A stretch of DNA of 64,000 nt. Source: Symbiodinium natans (Eukaryota; Sar; Dinophyceae; Suessiales; Symbiodiniaceae). Within the stretch, counting starts at the first letter, position 1. Each line of letters begins with the position of its first letter. Below, piece after piece: positions 21,434 to 33,229 of the stretch. The notes under the pieces are model-generated. The model had not been told where the DNA came from, ran no database searches, and saw only the letters and a program-made list of their open reading frames with translations. The stretch spans positions 287,001 through 351,000 of the forward strand of contig CAJNDS010002437.1 in NCBI GenBank assembly GCA_905221605.1, given 5' to 3'. A program made the translations under genes and the position numbers.

Positions 21434-22056
21434 GGTCTATTGCTTCAACTAAGCGGCCCTGAGTGCTGCAAGTTGGAGGCATGCGACACAATGGCTCCAG
21501 GTTCCGGAAATTGTCGACCTCCTTCCATAACAGCGTTTAGCGTTTAGCGTTTAGGGTTTAGGGGCCTAAGCTACCGTGCCAAATGTGCAGAACCCTGGTC
21601 GTCAAGGCAAGCGTGAAGCCAGTGCAACAACTGAGCTTCGTTTCTTATGCCCCACACAATGGGAGCCTAAAAAAGAAGAATTGACAGGCTGGCAGCCGAT
21701 CACCACGACAGCATTGAGCTGGATCGGTTTGCATGGGTCCTGCTTCCTGAACACCAAGCTCTAGGTAGCTGGTCTTCGGGAGGTAGTGGCCACGGCTCAG
21801 GGGGATGTGTGATCCAGCCTTTGACCCTTCTGTAGCCCTAAGCCCTAAATCCTAAAACCCTAAACCCTAAAACCCTAACCCGAAAACCCTAGACCCCTAA
21901 ACCCCGGGCGCTCTCTGAGCTTGTTGGTTTTTTGGCTGCGTCGTAGCAGACTAGGATGGCAATGCTCCCATACCATCGGCCAAGCTCGGCTCCACCATGG
22001 TGCGGTGTAGAGTCATCGTACGGCGAATGCGCAGGGATCATGGGGGGGGTCCCCCA

Positions 22057-22317
22057 AACCCTAAACCCTAAACCCTAAACCCTAAACCCTAAACCCTAAA
22101 CGCCTACCCCCCCAAGCAAGTTAGGACACAACGCAGGGAAGATGTTTTTTGAAGGGGGGTGGGAGGTTCGGGGAGCTCTCCGAGGTGATAACTCCCTAAA
22201 CCCTAAACCCTAAACCCTAAACCCTAAACCCTAAACCCTAAACCCTAAACCCTAAACCCTAAACCCTAAACCCTAAACCCTAAACCCTAAACCCTAAACC
22301 CTAAACCCTAAACCCTA
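22057..22317 (-). repeat. Telomeric arrays (CCCTAAA)n at 22057-22100 and 22194-22317
   Basis: The second has about 17 perfect units. Confidence 0.95.
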
Positions 22318-22696
22318 GCTGCCAGGGTTGTGGTCTTGCGTGTTACGAGCCGATTGGTGGAAGCATCGCCACCACGGTATTCTAGGCTGTTGCCCCTGTC
22401 AGCGGATAGAAAGTTGCACAGGGCACTGCTTTTTTGGCGTACTGGCTGCCTCTGGGGGATGTGTAGCCCTGAACCTCGTCCTATAAAACGTTCCCAAACC
22501 TAAATCTGGCCAGGTGACACCCAAACCCCTCTCTCACAAACTTGTCATCCACTCTTCTTCGAAGCATACAGGCGCCCTGTAAACAGATTTGTGCACTTGC
22601 CTGCCCTGCCCTGCCTTGCACAGGACAGCTTTTCAATGTTGCACAGGACCGCAGAAAGGGGCATTGACTTGCACTAAGGGGTCGAAGTAGAGTCTG

Positions 22697-22781
22697 TTTA
22701 GGGTTTAGGGTTTAGGGTTTAGGGTTTAGGGTTTAGGGTTTAGGGTTTAGGGTTTAGGGTTTAGGGTTTAGGGTTTAGGGT
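22697..22781 (+). repeat. Interstitial telomeric array (TTTAGGG)n, about 12 units
   Basis: Perfect units upstream of the terminal exon at 22814. Confidence 0.95.
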
Positions 22782-22813
22782 CTACTTACGCCTGCACCGA
22801 CCGAAGGGTTCAG

Positions 22814-22912
22814 AAAGAGATGCGAGGGTTCTTCCCAGATGCTTGGCGCGAAGCCTTTGGACCTCCAGAGCTGCAAACCCTCGACCCTGCCCGAGCAGCG
22901 AAGACACCATAA
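22814..22912 (+). CDS. Putative terminal exon, unknown
   Basis: After AG in gaagggttcag the frame reads KEMRGFFPDAWREAFGPPEL, then QTLDPARAAKTP and TAA. It lies downstream of a long TTTAGGG array (22698-22780) that would be in the upstream intron. No domain recognised. Confidence 0.4.
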   Translation, partial: KEMRGFFPDAWREAFGPPELQTLDPARAAKTP

Positions 22913-22950
22913 GACACCAAGCGACACCAAGTGCATCTAAGAGCATCTAA

Positions 22951-24023
22951 GTGCATCTAGGTGGAAAAGCAGAGTCCTACACGAGGTCTGCTGCTGTGCT
23001 GACTGTCGTTTGCTCATTCCGCTGCCCTGAACACCCAAAACCAGCAGTTCTCAGAAAGCTCCTTGCATTTCAAGATGCCGGGACCCAATGCCTCGGCAAC
23101 AATGTCTATAGTATACACTACAATATTGAATACAGTCGATCTTATATGTCTGAATGTACTAGTATAAGGTAGAATGGTGTACTGTACAATACTATGCATA
23201 GTATGGTTACAATATAACATGTAGTACATAATGTGAAACACATAACATGTATCATACAGCTATACTCACACAACACATACCCTAGACATGAAACACAAAA
23301 GAACAAGCCCCGTTCTGCAGCCTTTGCAGCAGCTGTTCATTGCCAGCGATGCGAATGCCCTGTTGCAGGGGCTGGGGAGAGACTCGAGGGAGAGCACAGG
23401 CTCTCATCTTTGGTTGCCCCTAGCTCTCTGTGGAGTGGCTGAGGGATCGGGTGGCCTCCAAACCACATGCGAGCGTGTGTCGGAAAAGAGGCTTTGCACA
23501 GCGCATAGCCTGCACAGACAAGCCAGCATGGGTGCATGTGAACGTAGCAGGCTGGCATGTTGCAAGGTTCAGCCCACGCCCGGCTACTTTGTGCGGCATT
23601 TGCTTCCGCCACGGGTTCTGTCGGACACTCAAAAACCCGAAGCCTAACCGAAACCAATTGCAGCCTAAGCAGCTCCATGACTCCATACCATCCCAGCTTT
23701 CGTGGCTAATCCGATTTTGTTCAAAAACAGCAGACTATCTACTGGTGCCGCTGCCAGTAAACAGCTCCTCGTGTATAAGGAACCTCGACTTCTGCATTAT
23801 CTGAGAGAACATGACCTGAATTTCCGCGCTGCTGTTGAAATCAAGCAGGACTTTCCACAGCTTCAATGCGTCAATAGTGTTGTCGAGAGCTCCTCCTTTT
23901 GGGGCTGGTTGGCTGACGTCTTGACTCATGCCAAGCAGCCTCTCCCCTCCCTCTCTCGCTGTCTCTCTTGCTTTCTCGCTATCCTCTGTTTTCTCGTCTC
24001 GCGCCCTCGCGTCTGGCTCTAAA
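22951..24023 (+). other. Coding-like stretch without telomeric repeats, frames unresolved
   Basis: Several overlapping + frames look protein-like, for example SFRCPEHPKPAVLRKLLAFQ near 23020 and YKEPRLLHYLREHDLNFRAA near 23780, but exon borders could not be fixed and antisense frames are equally open. A tract rich in ATAGTAT/ATACA (23100-23280) and a CT-rich tail (23935-24010) are non-coding. Confidence 0.25.
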
Positions 24024-24307
24024 CCCTAAGCCCTAAACCCTAAACCCTACAAACACTGAAACCCTAAACCCTATGCTCCAGGTGGTTGCCACAGCCGGAC
24101 GACGTTCAGAGGCAGAGGTGGGGGCTCAGCACCACATATATGGACTCTCGGAAGGACAGGCAAACCAGGTCTTTCCATCTTCAGCACTATTCTATACATA
24201 ATTAATATATCTATCTATCTATATATATATATGTATATGTTTGTTTACATTTATTTGTTATAACAGAGGTATCTTTGTACGTTATTATACTATGTATAAT
24301 ATCTTTT

Positions 24308-24345
<38 letters not shown>

Positions 24346-24369
24346 GTCTTCGGGGGGGGGGGGGGGGGG
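24308..24369. repeat. GA microsatellite followed by a poly-G run
   Basis: (ga)n at 24308-24342 then atgtcttc and G19. Confidence 0.95.
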
Positions 24370-24426
24370 TGCCTTCGCTGTGTAGAAGAAGAAGAAGAAC
24401 ATGTGCATATATTTCTGTGGCCTCAG

Positions 24427-24715
24427 TTCATGACTCCTGGGCTGCCGAGTGCGGCAGCCACGTCCGGAACCGACATGCTTGCCACCTTTGTGCTTGTGGA
24501 GCTTCAGGTCTTGAAGAGTTTAGGGTTTAGGGTTTAGGGTTTAGGGTTTAGGGTTTGAGGACCCTGAGTTGCATGTGGACCGTGACTGTGGAATGACGAA
24601 AGTGTCCGAAAGTCCGAAAGCTCTGAGACAGACTGTGCATGCAGCATGCGAAATGCGAAAGGTTGAAGGCCTGGCCACATGTCGCTGCCGGAATTTGCGT
24701 CTTGCTCTTACGTAG
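24427..24715 (+). CDS. Two-exon fragment split by an intron made mostly of telomeric repeats
   Basis: Exon 24427-24507 reads FMTPGLPSAAATSGTDMLAT then FVLVELQ and ends CAG|GTCTTG. A 52-nt intron (24508-24559) is gtcttgaaga followed by TTTAGGG repeats, ending tttgag. Exon 24560-24715 continues in phase 0: DPELHVDRDCGMTKVSESPK and on to a TAG at 24713-24715 (a donor may precede it). Protein family not recognised. The clean phase match is the reason for the call. Confidence 0.5.
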
Positions 24716-25301
24716 TTGGGAAATCTTCGGCCACCCGCCAGATTTGGCACGTTTCCCCGCAGTGCGCGTCATGTGCTTCGTTGGCAATGTCTCACTGTCA
24801 CATCCGCTGAGGTCTGGGATACCGTCTCCCCAAGCTCATCGTCATTGATTGCGCACGATGGAGCGGATGCCACGAGCCTAGCGGGCCTTGTCACGGGCAG
24901 TCACAGGCCTCCTGGATCGTGGGTCAGAATCTTGAACCAAAACCTCCAGAACCCCAAGAAGGTTGACGAAGCTAAGACGTGAAGTCGAGGCATCCAGCGC
25001 CACAATGCCTGCGGAGTACTGCGCGCTCGCTTGGGTTGGGCGCTTATGGCGCGACTCGCAGATTTGTGCAGAGTGTTGAGTACTTCACTGACAGTTCTGC
25101 AGGAGTGCGGCTCAAGTCTTGGCGAGAACTGTCATAAATCATCCTGATCCGTAGTGTGACTTGTACCTGTCCATTTCTTGAGGCTGCATCTCAGCAACGC
25201 ATCTTCTGTGGCACAAAGGTGACCTGGGTGTCGTGCGGAAGCTTTAGCAGCCTTTTTTGCATGTGGTTTCTGTGTTCGTGCTCGGTACTGTTTCGTTGCA
25301 G

Positions 25302-25640
25302 GCCGGAGAGCTGCGCGTGTTTGATCTCCGCATGCGACGGCTCTCACATCGTTTCGAGGCAAGCTGGAAAGATGGACACTTCAAAAACTGTTCGCGGACG
25401 GTAGTCTAGTTCGTAGCCAACCGCCTTGCTCCATGCGGTTATGAAGTGTCGTACCAGTACCACAGCAAGTTGTACGAACATACAGGGTCGGAATGCAGTT
25501 CAGCACATGGATTGCATTGCACAGCCGGTGATCTCCCTGAATCATGGATCCTGTGCCAGGCTCACAGTGATCCCGTGCAGCACTGCTTCGTTCTCCAGAA
25601 GACATCCTCTCAGCTTCAGCGTAGCAGTGCAGCAGTGTAG
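25302..25640 (+). CDS. Possible WD40-type exon and following open frame
   Basis: After the acceptor tactgtttcgttgcag the frame reads AGELRVFDLRMRRLSHRFEA, close to the 'G-x-LRVFDLR' strand of WD40 blades, ending at ACG|GTAGTC (25400). An open frame from about 25410 to a stop at 25640 contains QYHSKLYEHTGSECSSAHGL. A single blade-like match is weak evidence; other beta-propeller or unrelated proteins remain possible. Confidence 0.35.
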
Positions 25641-27088
25641 TGCAGAGGGCAGTTGTGTTCAGTGAACTTGGACCTGCACGCATGCACATACTGATTATTG
25701 TTGCACGTTCTCAGCATCCACTCCTTTCGTCGCACAATGCTGCAGGCTGTCACGCTGACGTATGCTTGTAGCCACACTGCACCGTTCGCGGCGGGGTTAA
25801 ACGTGCCAGCCGCTGCACGAGAATGTAGGCCCCGCAGGCCCTGCACCTCGACCGGCAGCAAAGGATGCAAGAGCCAAGTGACTACGTGACGAAGGGAGGC
25901 CAACTAAAGTCTGAAAAACTTCAGCGGGTGCTCGCGTGTTTTTGGAACGCTAACACGCAAAAAGCTTATCAGATGCAGACATTTCACAAAACAGGGGTAT
26001 CCCGAATAAACCCCCCGAAAAGGCCAAAAAGGGTACCTCGTAGTACCTCTTATTTGGGAAACCCCCATGCTCAAAGGCCTGGGAAGTTAATGGACTTGGC
26101 AGGCGTCCTTTGCCGAAACAGGTTCAGGGTTTAGGGTTTAGGGTGAAGGGGTTTTAGCCCGTGACCCGTGCTTGAGAATCGTTCCTACCGGGGGATTTCT
26201 CCAGGGAATGGTCGTTGTTACCGTCAGCCGCAGCGCACTGCTGCAATGCGAGGCCCAACTGTTCGATTCTGCAGAGCTTGGTGGAGTGGTAAATAGTGGT
26301 AATATATATATATATATATATATATCTACGCATATATACACAGGATAAAAACACAAATATTAATATACAAAAACATGCAGATACATATGTGTACATATAT
26401 AGAATACATTTGTCTGTCAGCAGGCAATGAGACTCTGAAGACCAAGGACTGGGCAGCTGGCAACACTAAGCTCGGCTGCGGAACTGAAGCTGTGGAGCTT
26501 GAAGAGCCCGGGGCCCACTAAAGACGGCTCAGGGAGCATAGCAGTGGGGTTTAGGGTTTAGGGTTTAGGGTTTGGGGTTTAGGGTCTAGGGTTTAGGGTT
26601 TAGGGTTTAAGGTTAGGGTTTAGGGCGACTCAAAACAACAAGGAGGCCACCATTTTCAAAAGCCAGTGCAGAGTGCCATGCTCTTCAATTGCTGAGATCT
26701 GGAACTGCTGGACACGATGGCGCTACACAGCTCCGGTCGAGGAGTGCCACGCCCAGATTATGTTTTCAGTGGGAGGGTTTAGGGTTTAGGGTTTAGGGTT
26801 TAGGGCCTAGGGTTTAGGGTTTAGGGTTTGCACCTCTCGGCCCCATACAGACACCCACAGTCTGCAGAAACCCCTAACGGTCCTGAATCCTGACCCTACT
26901 TGAGGGTTGTTCTTTACTACAGGCACTTTTTATGTTGCGACTGGTTTTTGGGATTTTAGGGTTAACGGGTTTCATGGGGCTAAGCGTTTAGGGTTGAAAC
27001 CCTAAACCCTAGACCCTAGACCCTAGACCCTAACCCCTAAACCCTAATCCCTAAACCCCAAACCCTAAACCCATTCCTCGTCTCTCAG

Positions 27089-27204
27089 GTTTCGGTCCTC
27101 GGGCCCAAGCTGAGTTGCGCCGCGCTCCTCTCGGAGCGCCACTTGGTCACCTCCGGCCAGGTGCTCCGAAAAGGGGCCGGGGAGGGCTTCCTGGTGCACA
27201 CAGG
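27089..27204 (+). CDS. Putative exon running into a telomeric array
   Basis: After cgtctctcag the frame reads VSVLGPKLSCAALLSERHLV then TSGQVLRKGAGEGFLVHT. It ends where TTTAGGG repeats begin, with a GTTTAG donor supplied by the repeat (27205). Composition is strongly coding; no domain recognised. Confidence 0.45.
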
Positions 27205-27551
27205 GTTTAGGGTTTAGGGTTTAGGGTTTAGGGTTTAGGGTTTAGGGTTTAGGGTTCACAGTGAGTATCTTGCTGAGATCCCATGTTGTCATGGCTTCGG
27301 CATGCGGTGATATGCTCAGGGGGTGCTCGTGTGCTTAGGGAAAGGGGATGAAAAGGCTGTGTTTAGGGTTTAGGGTTGAGGGTTAAGGGTTTAGGCTTCA
27401 GGCGTGCCTTTGCGAATTGTCCAGGATGGCAATGTGATGCTGACACGCCTGTGAGCCCAACTCTCGGAGGAAAAAAGGTTCCAGTGTATACATTTTGTAA
27501 ATGAAGTCTCTATATACACGGTATATGCTATCATACGGTGTGTATATATAC

Positions 27552-27586
<35 letters not shown>

Positions 27587-28107
27587 CCTGTGTAGCATGT
27601 GTTTCATATACGGTGCAAATCCATCAATGCCTATATACATACATGCATATATACATACATGCATGCATGCATATATATATATGCACGTCTATATATATAT
27701 ATGTACATATATATATATAGATTTGTCCGTACATGGCCTTGGCTCACCTTCGCAGCAATGACTTCAACCATCCAAGCATAGGAGCTCAGCGAACTCTGCG
27801 CGGTATTGGGCTCAGGCAGGTGGGCGTCAAAGAAGCTCTCCACATGCACAGCCAAGAGAGCAGCTTGATGACACACTTCCCAGCTAGTGACCTTATAGCT
27901 TGTCCCTAAATCCTAAACCCCTAAACCCTAAACCCTAAACCCTAAAGCCTAAACCCTAAACCCTAAACCTTCCTAAACCTTCCCTCATTTTGTTACACTT
28001 CCCCTGTGGTTGCGGATGCGGCGCGATGCGGCATGGCCCTGTCGCTTTGCTCATCCTGGACCTTGCTCTGCACAGCCCCCAGAGGCTCAAAACCCTGTGC
28101 AGGGTGC

Positions 28108-28245
28108 AGGGTTTAGGGTTTAGGGTTTAGGGTTTAGGGTTTAGGGTTTAGTTTAGGGTTTAGGGTTTAGGGTTTAGGGTTTAGGGTTTAGGGTTTAGGG
28201 TTTAGGGTTTAGGGTTTAGGGTTTAGGGTTTAGGGTTTAGGGTTT
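28108..28245 (+). repeat. Interstitial telomeric array (TTTAGGG)n, about 19 units
   Basis: One shortened junction (GTTTAGTTTAGGG) at 28150 marks a unit deletion. Confidence 0.95.
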
Positions 28246-28681
28246 TTCGAAGTTGTGTCCATAGAAATGCTGGGATCGTACTCGTGTGCCAGGTCAAGAG
28301 AGAAGTAGCCAAGCGGGCGCAAGTCAAAGAGAGTTGATCCTACTTGCCGGTACTTAGTGGTTCCTAGGCGGGAATGAATAAGAACGTGGGAATTAGATGC
28401 CATATATCATCCATGAACAATGCGCATTTAAAAAATGATATTGACACAAGATGAAGACCTATTCCCGAGTTCCCAATTAAGAGCTTGCAAGCCGAGGTGT
28501 CTGCTCGTACGTGCCGCCCCATTGGCTGATCTTCATCTTTGGCATCGTGCATTGGCCGACAGATCCCTCCCTGTCTGCGCAAACACCCTAAACCCTAAAC
28601 TGCCCCAAACCCTACACCCTAAACCCTAAACAACAGCATGGCAAAGGATTGCATTGCGGCCTGACAGCACAGGCACATAAT

Positions 28682-29012
28682 CGGTCAGTCTGAAGCTCGC
28701 TTGCTCCATCAGTTCAATCACAGGCATTGCGTTCAGCCCGAGTCAGCTGCTGCTGACCTACTCTGCACCCGATGTTGAAGCTGGTGCTTTTGCCGCAGAT
28801 CAGCTCGGAGCAACGGTTGCAGCTTTCCGCAACTGTGCGGGTTGCTCAGAGGTTCGACTTCGTTTCGGCTGCAGCTACAGCTGCACACGCTGCAGGCAGG
28901 GCCTCCAAGCTAAGGAGAATTGTTTGAGGTTTATGCGCTTTCTGGAGGCATTTCCAGTTCCAGGCACTACTTGGATCTTCCATTGTAAGCCCTTGCGCGC
29001 GTCGTTTTGGTA
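28682..29012 (+). CDS. Open frame with a WD40-like segment
   Basis: The + frame is open for about 110 codons after an in-frame stop at 28678-28680. It contains SSITGIAFSPSQLLLTYSAP, which resembles a WD40 blade strand, followed by a Cys-rich part (FGCSYSCTRCRQGL). It lacks an early ATG, so it is probably an exon or read-through of one. Borders are uncertain. Confidence 0.3.
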
Positions 29013-29799
29013 GCCGGGCCGGCCCAACACAGGGTGCAGCGTGTGCATCGACGAAGGAAAGCCAAGTCCTATGTCACATTGTGCAACACCACTCTCGTCA
29101 TCAGGTCATGAGGCAGGAGGGCAGAGGTTTGAAGGGGGTCCTAGGCCCAGGAAGCGTTTGGGGGGGGGGGGGGGTTCCCAAGAAAAGTCCCAAGAGGGGG
29201 TCCCACCAGAGGGTCCCACGGGGGAGGGGGAGGGTGGGTGGGTTTCAGGCCAGGTTTCCGGGTTTCGTGCTTTTTGGTATCTGCAAAACAAAGGAATTGC
29301 GGCTCCGGCAACAGGGGAGGTTGGGAAGGGGTCCTGGTCTGCTTGTTCTAGACGCCGCTCGGCCAGAAGCCGAGGCCAATCTTGAAACCCTAGGAGAGCT
29401 TCACATGTACCAAGCAACCCTAAACCCTAAACCCTGAACCCTGAACCCTTTGCTGTACTTCGCAAGCCTTGCGCTCAGCTTCGGCTGTCCTCGCCACCCC
29501 TCTGCGCGCTGGCGGCAGCCTCGGGATCCTTCACCAGCTGTGCCCTGACCGATGAGCGCCGCTCAGCTTCAGTTGCCCTAAACCCTAAACCCTAAACCCT
29601 AAGACTTCGAAGATGTTTGCTGTAGATTTATTTGGCAGGCGAATAGCTTGTCTTTCATTTCGCACCGTGACTTTTTGCCTGTCACCGCAGTTGTCCAGAG
29701 GATCGCTCACCCTGGACCTTGCAGAAGCACCTTCCAACGCCACAAACTGGCCGGGCCCTCAGCATGCTCGACCAGAACCTTAAACCTGTAACCTTTAAC

Positions 29800-29982
29800 C
29801 CTAAATCCTAAACCCTAAGCCCTATTAAACCCCATTAAACCCTAAACCCTAACCCTAAACCCTAAACCCTAAACCCTAAACCCTAAACTCTAAACCCTCA
29901 ACCCTCAACCCTAAACCCTAAACCCTAACCCTAAACCCTAACCCTAAACCCTAACCCTAAACCCTAAACCCTAAACCCTATA
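29800..29982 (-). repeat. Interstitial telomeric array with mixed CCCTAAA and CCCTAA units
   Basis: Contains both heptamer and hexamer (CCCTAA) spacing, plus CCCTCAA variants. Confidence 0.95.
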
Positions 29983-29987
29983 GACAG

Positions 29988-30081
29988 ATCCTGACTGGAG
30001 GATCGAGTTGCGAGCCGACAACCTGGCACCACCGGCCATTCGCAGCTGCGAAGCCCGGGCTGCTTTGGGTGGCCGCCTGGA
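29988..30081 (+). CDS. Putative exon between two telomeric arrays
   Basis: Between a CCCTAAA array (29813-29980) and a TTTAGGG array (30090-30170) the frame reads DPDWRIELRADNLAPPAIRS then CEARAALGGRLD, ending at a possible GC donor. Domain not recognised. Confidence 0.4.
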
Positions 30082-30337
30082 TGCGGCCTAGGGTTTAGGG
30101 TTCAGGGTTTAGGGAGTTTAGGGTTTAGGGTATGGGGTTTCGGGTTTAGGGTTTATAGGGTTTTGGGCTTGGGGTTTCTATGGTTCTGCCGTGGGACCAT
30201 CGGCAGCTAATCAGCTGCCAGGAAGCTCAGCACCCACGTATCTCAGGCAGCTTCTTCGTGAAGATTGGCGGAAGCCTGAATGAGTCTACTGCAGGTCCCG
30301 GGGCTGCAGAGAACGAATGTCCAGACAACACAATCCC

Positions 30338-31900
30338 TTAAACCTGCAACCCTGCAACCCTATCTAGCATCGACGCCAAAAACGGGACCCTGTTTCCGGA
30401 AACCCCCTTCTGAGTTTGCTGCTCTGCAAAGTTGACACCTTCTAGCGGCGCAGAGACCACCGAATATTTCCCGATTGCAGCAGTTTGGTCTAAGATGCCG
30501 ACAGCAATCTGGACACGAATGTGGACAAATGCTGCCGCAAGGACCTCCCGATGCTGGTGTAAGAGGTTTGGCATGAGCCTGCATTTTGAAAAGGTGTGAG
30601 CCGACTCATGGCTACCACTCATGGCAAGGACGCTGGCACTTGCCACACCTTCCCTACATTGGAAGTGTGTGAAGTGGAGAAGTGGGCGGTTGAGTGCCAC
30701 AGCTGCGAGGCCGCCGGCCAAGGATGGTCCCCTCAGTGTTGAGATCTTCATCTTAGTAGTAGAGTAGGTAACCTTTTAACCTTTTTGGGTAATATATTCC
30801 CCTTAGAATCCCAAAGGTTAACCTTTAAAACCTAAGTCATGGAGGGCATGAGGGGGTGTTCTATAAGCTGGCCTCCCTTTTGGTTGGAGTCGTTGAATGC
30901 AGGGTTTCCAGTACAAGTTTGTGCGCCCTCAAGGGGGGGGCACAAATTTAGGCAGCGGAACTGTCCGCAGGTGAACAGCAACCCGTTGGGCTGTCCGCCC
31001 TTTCCATCCCAAGTGGACGGCTACGTTATGCATGCAGATGAGCCACCCGGCATGTTTCGGTGCATCATGTCGCGCAGACATGCGCAATCAGGTTCGCACA
31101 ATCCCCCCCGGCACGCTAGGATGGCCTGTGCGACCTCTTCAAGCTCCACTGTGTCATCGGTGTCCGAGTGCGCAACTGGATGGCATGGTCTTCTTTCGCA
31201 TTTTCTCCCAGTCTCCCTTGCATGATGGAAGGAGATGAACGAAGCTTCTCATTGTTCATTGGAAGGTGCTGTTGAATTGGTACAGGTCCTTCGTGTACTG
31301 TCAACCTGGGCCCAGGCGGCGCGATGCGGGACAACAGCGGGCTGCCGGGGCTTCAACATTGCTTCCGGGAGCTGTTCGCTGGTCATGTCCCCATCCACAT
31401 GCTGTCCAGGCGCATGAGGTTTGTAGAGGTTGAGGGCTCTTTTCTTCTTACCACCATCTGCCTGAATAGAAACATTGGTTTGCAGGGTTTAGGCTCAAGA
31501 TTTTTGTTCGAACTAACCCCAGCCGCTAGTGTTGTGAAGGCGATGCTGTGCCACAGACTGACACCTTCAGCTATGCGCCTGTTGGCTGTGGAGAGCGTCC
31601 CTGGCAATTCTCCTTGGTGCTGCACTGGCAAACTTCCGGAGGCCTTGTGCAGGGATCATGTCATCGGAAGGCCCGCAACAAGAGTGGGACAAAGGCTCAA
31701 AGGCTCGAGTCACGATCTTTGAGTGAGCCTCTTCTCTGCCACTCGCTGCACTCTTGTTCAATCTCTCTTTGTGTCCTGGCTCCCGCCGGCCGAGAGAGCT
31801 CCGGTCTCTTGCTTCTGCGAGGTTCACCTGCCCTGCACGATTTCGGTGCGCAGGATTGGCCGCAGTGAGGGCCACCGGGCACGTGATATTGTCCCTAAAC
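30338..31900 (+). other. Coding-like stretch, exon structure unresolved
   Basis: No telomeric array between about 30370 and 31890. Several overlapping + frames are protein-like (for example RDNSGLPGLQHCFRELFAGH from 31327 and VGCGERPWQFSLVLHWQTSG near 31580), as are antisense frames at 30751-30338. One small inverted-repeat element (TIR-G) lies at 30766-30834. Frames conflict, so no gene is called. Confidence 0.25.
30766..30834. mobile_element. TIR-G MITE-like element
   Basis: GGTAACCTTTTAACCTTTTTGGG ... CCCAAAGGTTAACCTTT. Confidence 0.7.
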
Positions 31901-32327
31901 CCTAAACCCTAAACATCGTGAGCGGCTCCGCAGGATGTTTCGGGACCAGGACGCCTTCCTCTGGTACCACAGACTCCTTCTGGCCGCTGACCTGGTCTCT
32001 ATGTATAATTATACAATCGTCATCTGGACTTGCACAACATATACCCGTCGCGTGAAATCACACTCACCCGGAAGCTGTTTTCCAAGAGGCTTCGCATCAC
32101 AGCGATCCCTCTGAAATGTGCGCCTCAGCAGGGTCGTGCTACTCCCCCCCCCCCCCCATTGCCCCATTCCCAGGAAGCATAGGCTTCAAGGTCAAGGCGT
32201 AAATGGGAGTCATCAGAAGCCCTTAAGTTATCCAGCTTCTGCTGCCGTTGTAGTCCTGATGAGTTGAGTCCCACTACTGCTAGTCAGGGTGTCCACGACA
32301 GCCCGTATCCTTGAAGGCAGAACAAGT

Positions 32328-32428
32328 GGGGGTTTCCAAAATTAGGGGCACTTCATTGGGGTCCTTATTGTACTGGCATCCTACTATTTGGAGACTATAT
32401 TCGAGGCCCCTTATTTTCGTAAACTGCC
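32328..32428. mobile_element. TIR-A element
   Basis: GGGGGTTTCCAAAATTAGG ... TTTTCGTAAACTGCC; internal GGGGTCCTTATTG and CTATTTGG. Confidence 0.7.
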
Positions 32429-32476
32429 AAATCTGTCACTCAGCATGTCCGCATGTAGTCAGTTCATTTGCTTGAG

Positions 32477-33229
32477 GCCGGCCGGGATCTATCAGCAGCT
32501 TCACCGCTGCCATCACCCCGGATGTCGGGTTGACACCAACAGGCTTCGCGTTGTTTGCTTACCTGGGGGTTTACGATCTTAGGGGCTACCTTCTTGGGGT
32601 CCTTATGATAAGGAATTCCGGCCATTTGTGTGGGGGTCTATATTCGGGGTCCCTTATCATCGTAAACCCCCCACCTCCAGGGCATGAACTTTGATTGCAA
32701 TGTGGCAGAGGCTCCTCTGTCACGCTTGAGCTTGACTTCCAGTCTGCCGGATTTGCCCTCGGAGATGCTGCTCGGACTGGCCTCAGACGGTTTTCAACTC
32801 ATTTCTGACGCTGCTCAGCGTTCCGAGCAACTTCAGCCACCCTAAACCCTAAACCCTAAAGCCTAAGCCCTAAACCCTAATCAGGTATTGACCTTGACTC
32901 CACTTCCGTTGGCACCTTTCGACTTCGATGTGACAGCCGACGCGTCCATTGTATCAGGCCCCAGACCCGCTGGCAGTCTCAGAAGGATAGTTCCGCTGCT
33001 GTGGTTCGTTCCTTCCTGAAACCCTACACCCTAAACCCCAAAACCCTAAACCCTAAACCCCAGTAACCCTAAACCCTAAACCCTAATAACCCTAAACCCT
33101 AAACCGCGGCTGCCAGTTGCGGGAGCCTCCACACAGCTGATCTACACAAACCTTCCGGGCAGTATGGACTGCATCTGGCTCCGTGTGGGAGGCTTTCGAG
33201 TAAATGGCGCCTGGATGGAATGGCCTGAA
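32477..33229 (+). CDS. Four-exon gene fragment, hydrophobic beta-rich protein of unknown function
   Basis: Exon 32477-32568 (SISSFTAAITPDVGLTPTGF then ALFAYLG) ends GGG|GTTTAC at the terminus of a TIR-A element; intron 32569-32680 is that element plus its target repeat and ctccag. Exon from 32681 reads MNFDCNVAEAPLSRLSLTSS, then LPDLPSEMLLGLASDG; its donor is not certain. Exon 32885-32975 (VLTLTPLPLAPFDFDVTADA) joins in phase to 33117-33229 (AGASTQLIYTNLPGSMDCIW). A stronger GTAAAT donor at 33200 could shorten the last exon. Introns hold CCCTAAA arrays. Alternating hydrophobic segments suggest a secreted or repeat beta protein; this is inference. Confidence 0.5.
32565..32672. mobile_element. 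TIR-A element with ACCT target duplication, acting as intron
   Basis: GGGGGTTTACGAT ... ATCGTAAACCCCCC flanked by ACCT (32561-32564, 32673-32676). Intron 32569-32680 uses its GTTTAC as donor. Confidence 0.8.
33000..33105 (-). repeat. Interrupted telomeric array in an intron of the beta-rich gene
   Basis: CCCTAAA blocks separated by cagtaa and taataa, between the exons ending 32975 and beginning 33117. Confidence 0.9.

Noticed and set aside
27748-28094. Minus-strand exon-like frames with GTGAGC and GTGTAA donors
   Set aside because: The two would not join in phase, and a + frame (NDFNHPSIGAQRTLRGIGLR) with a good acceptor covers the first.
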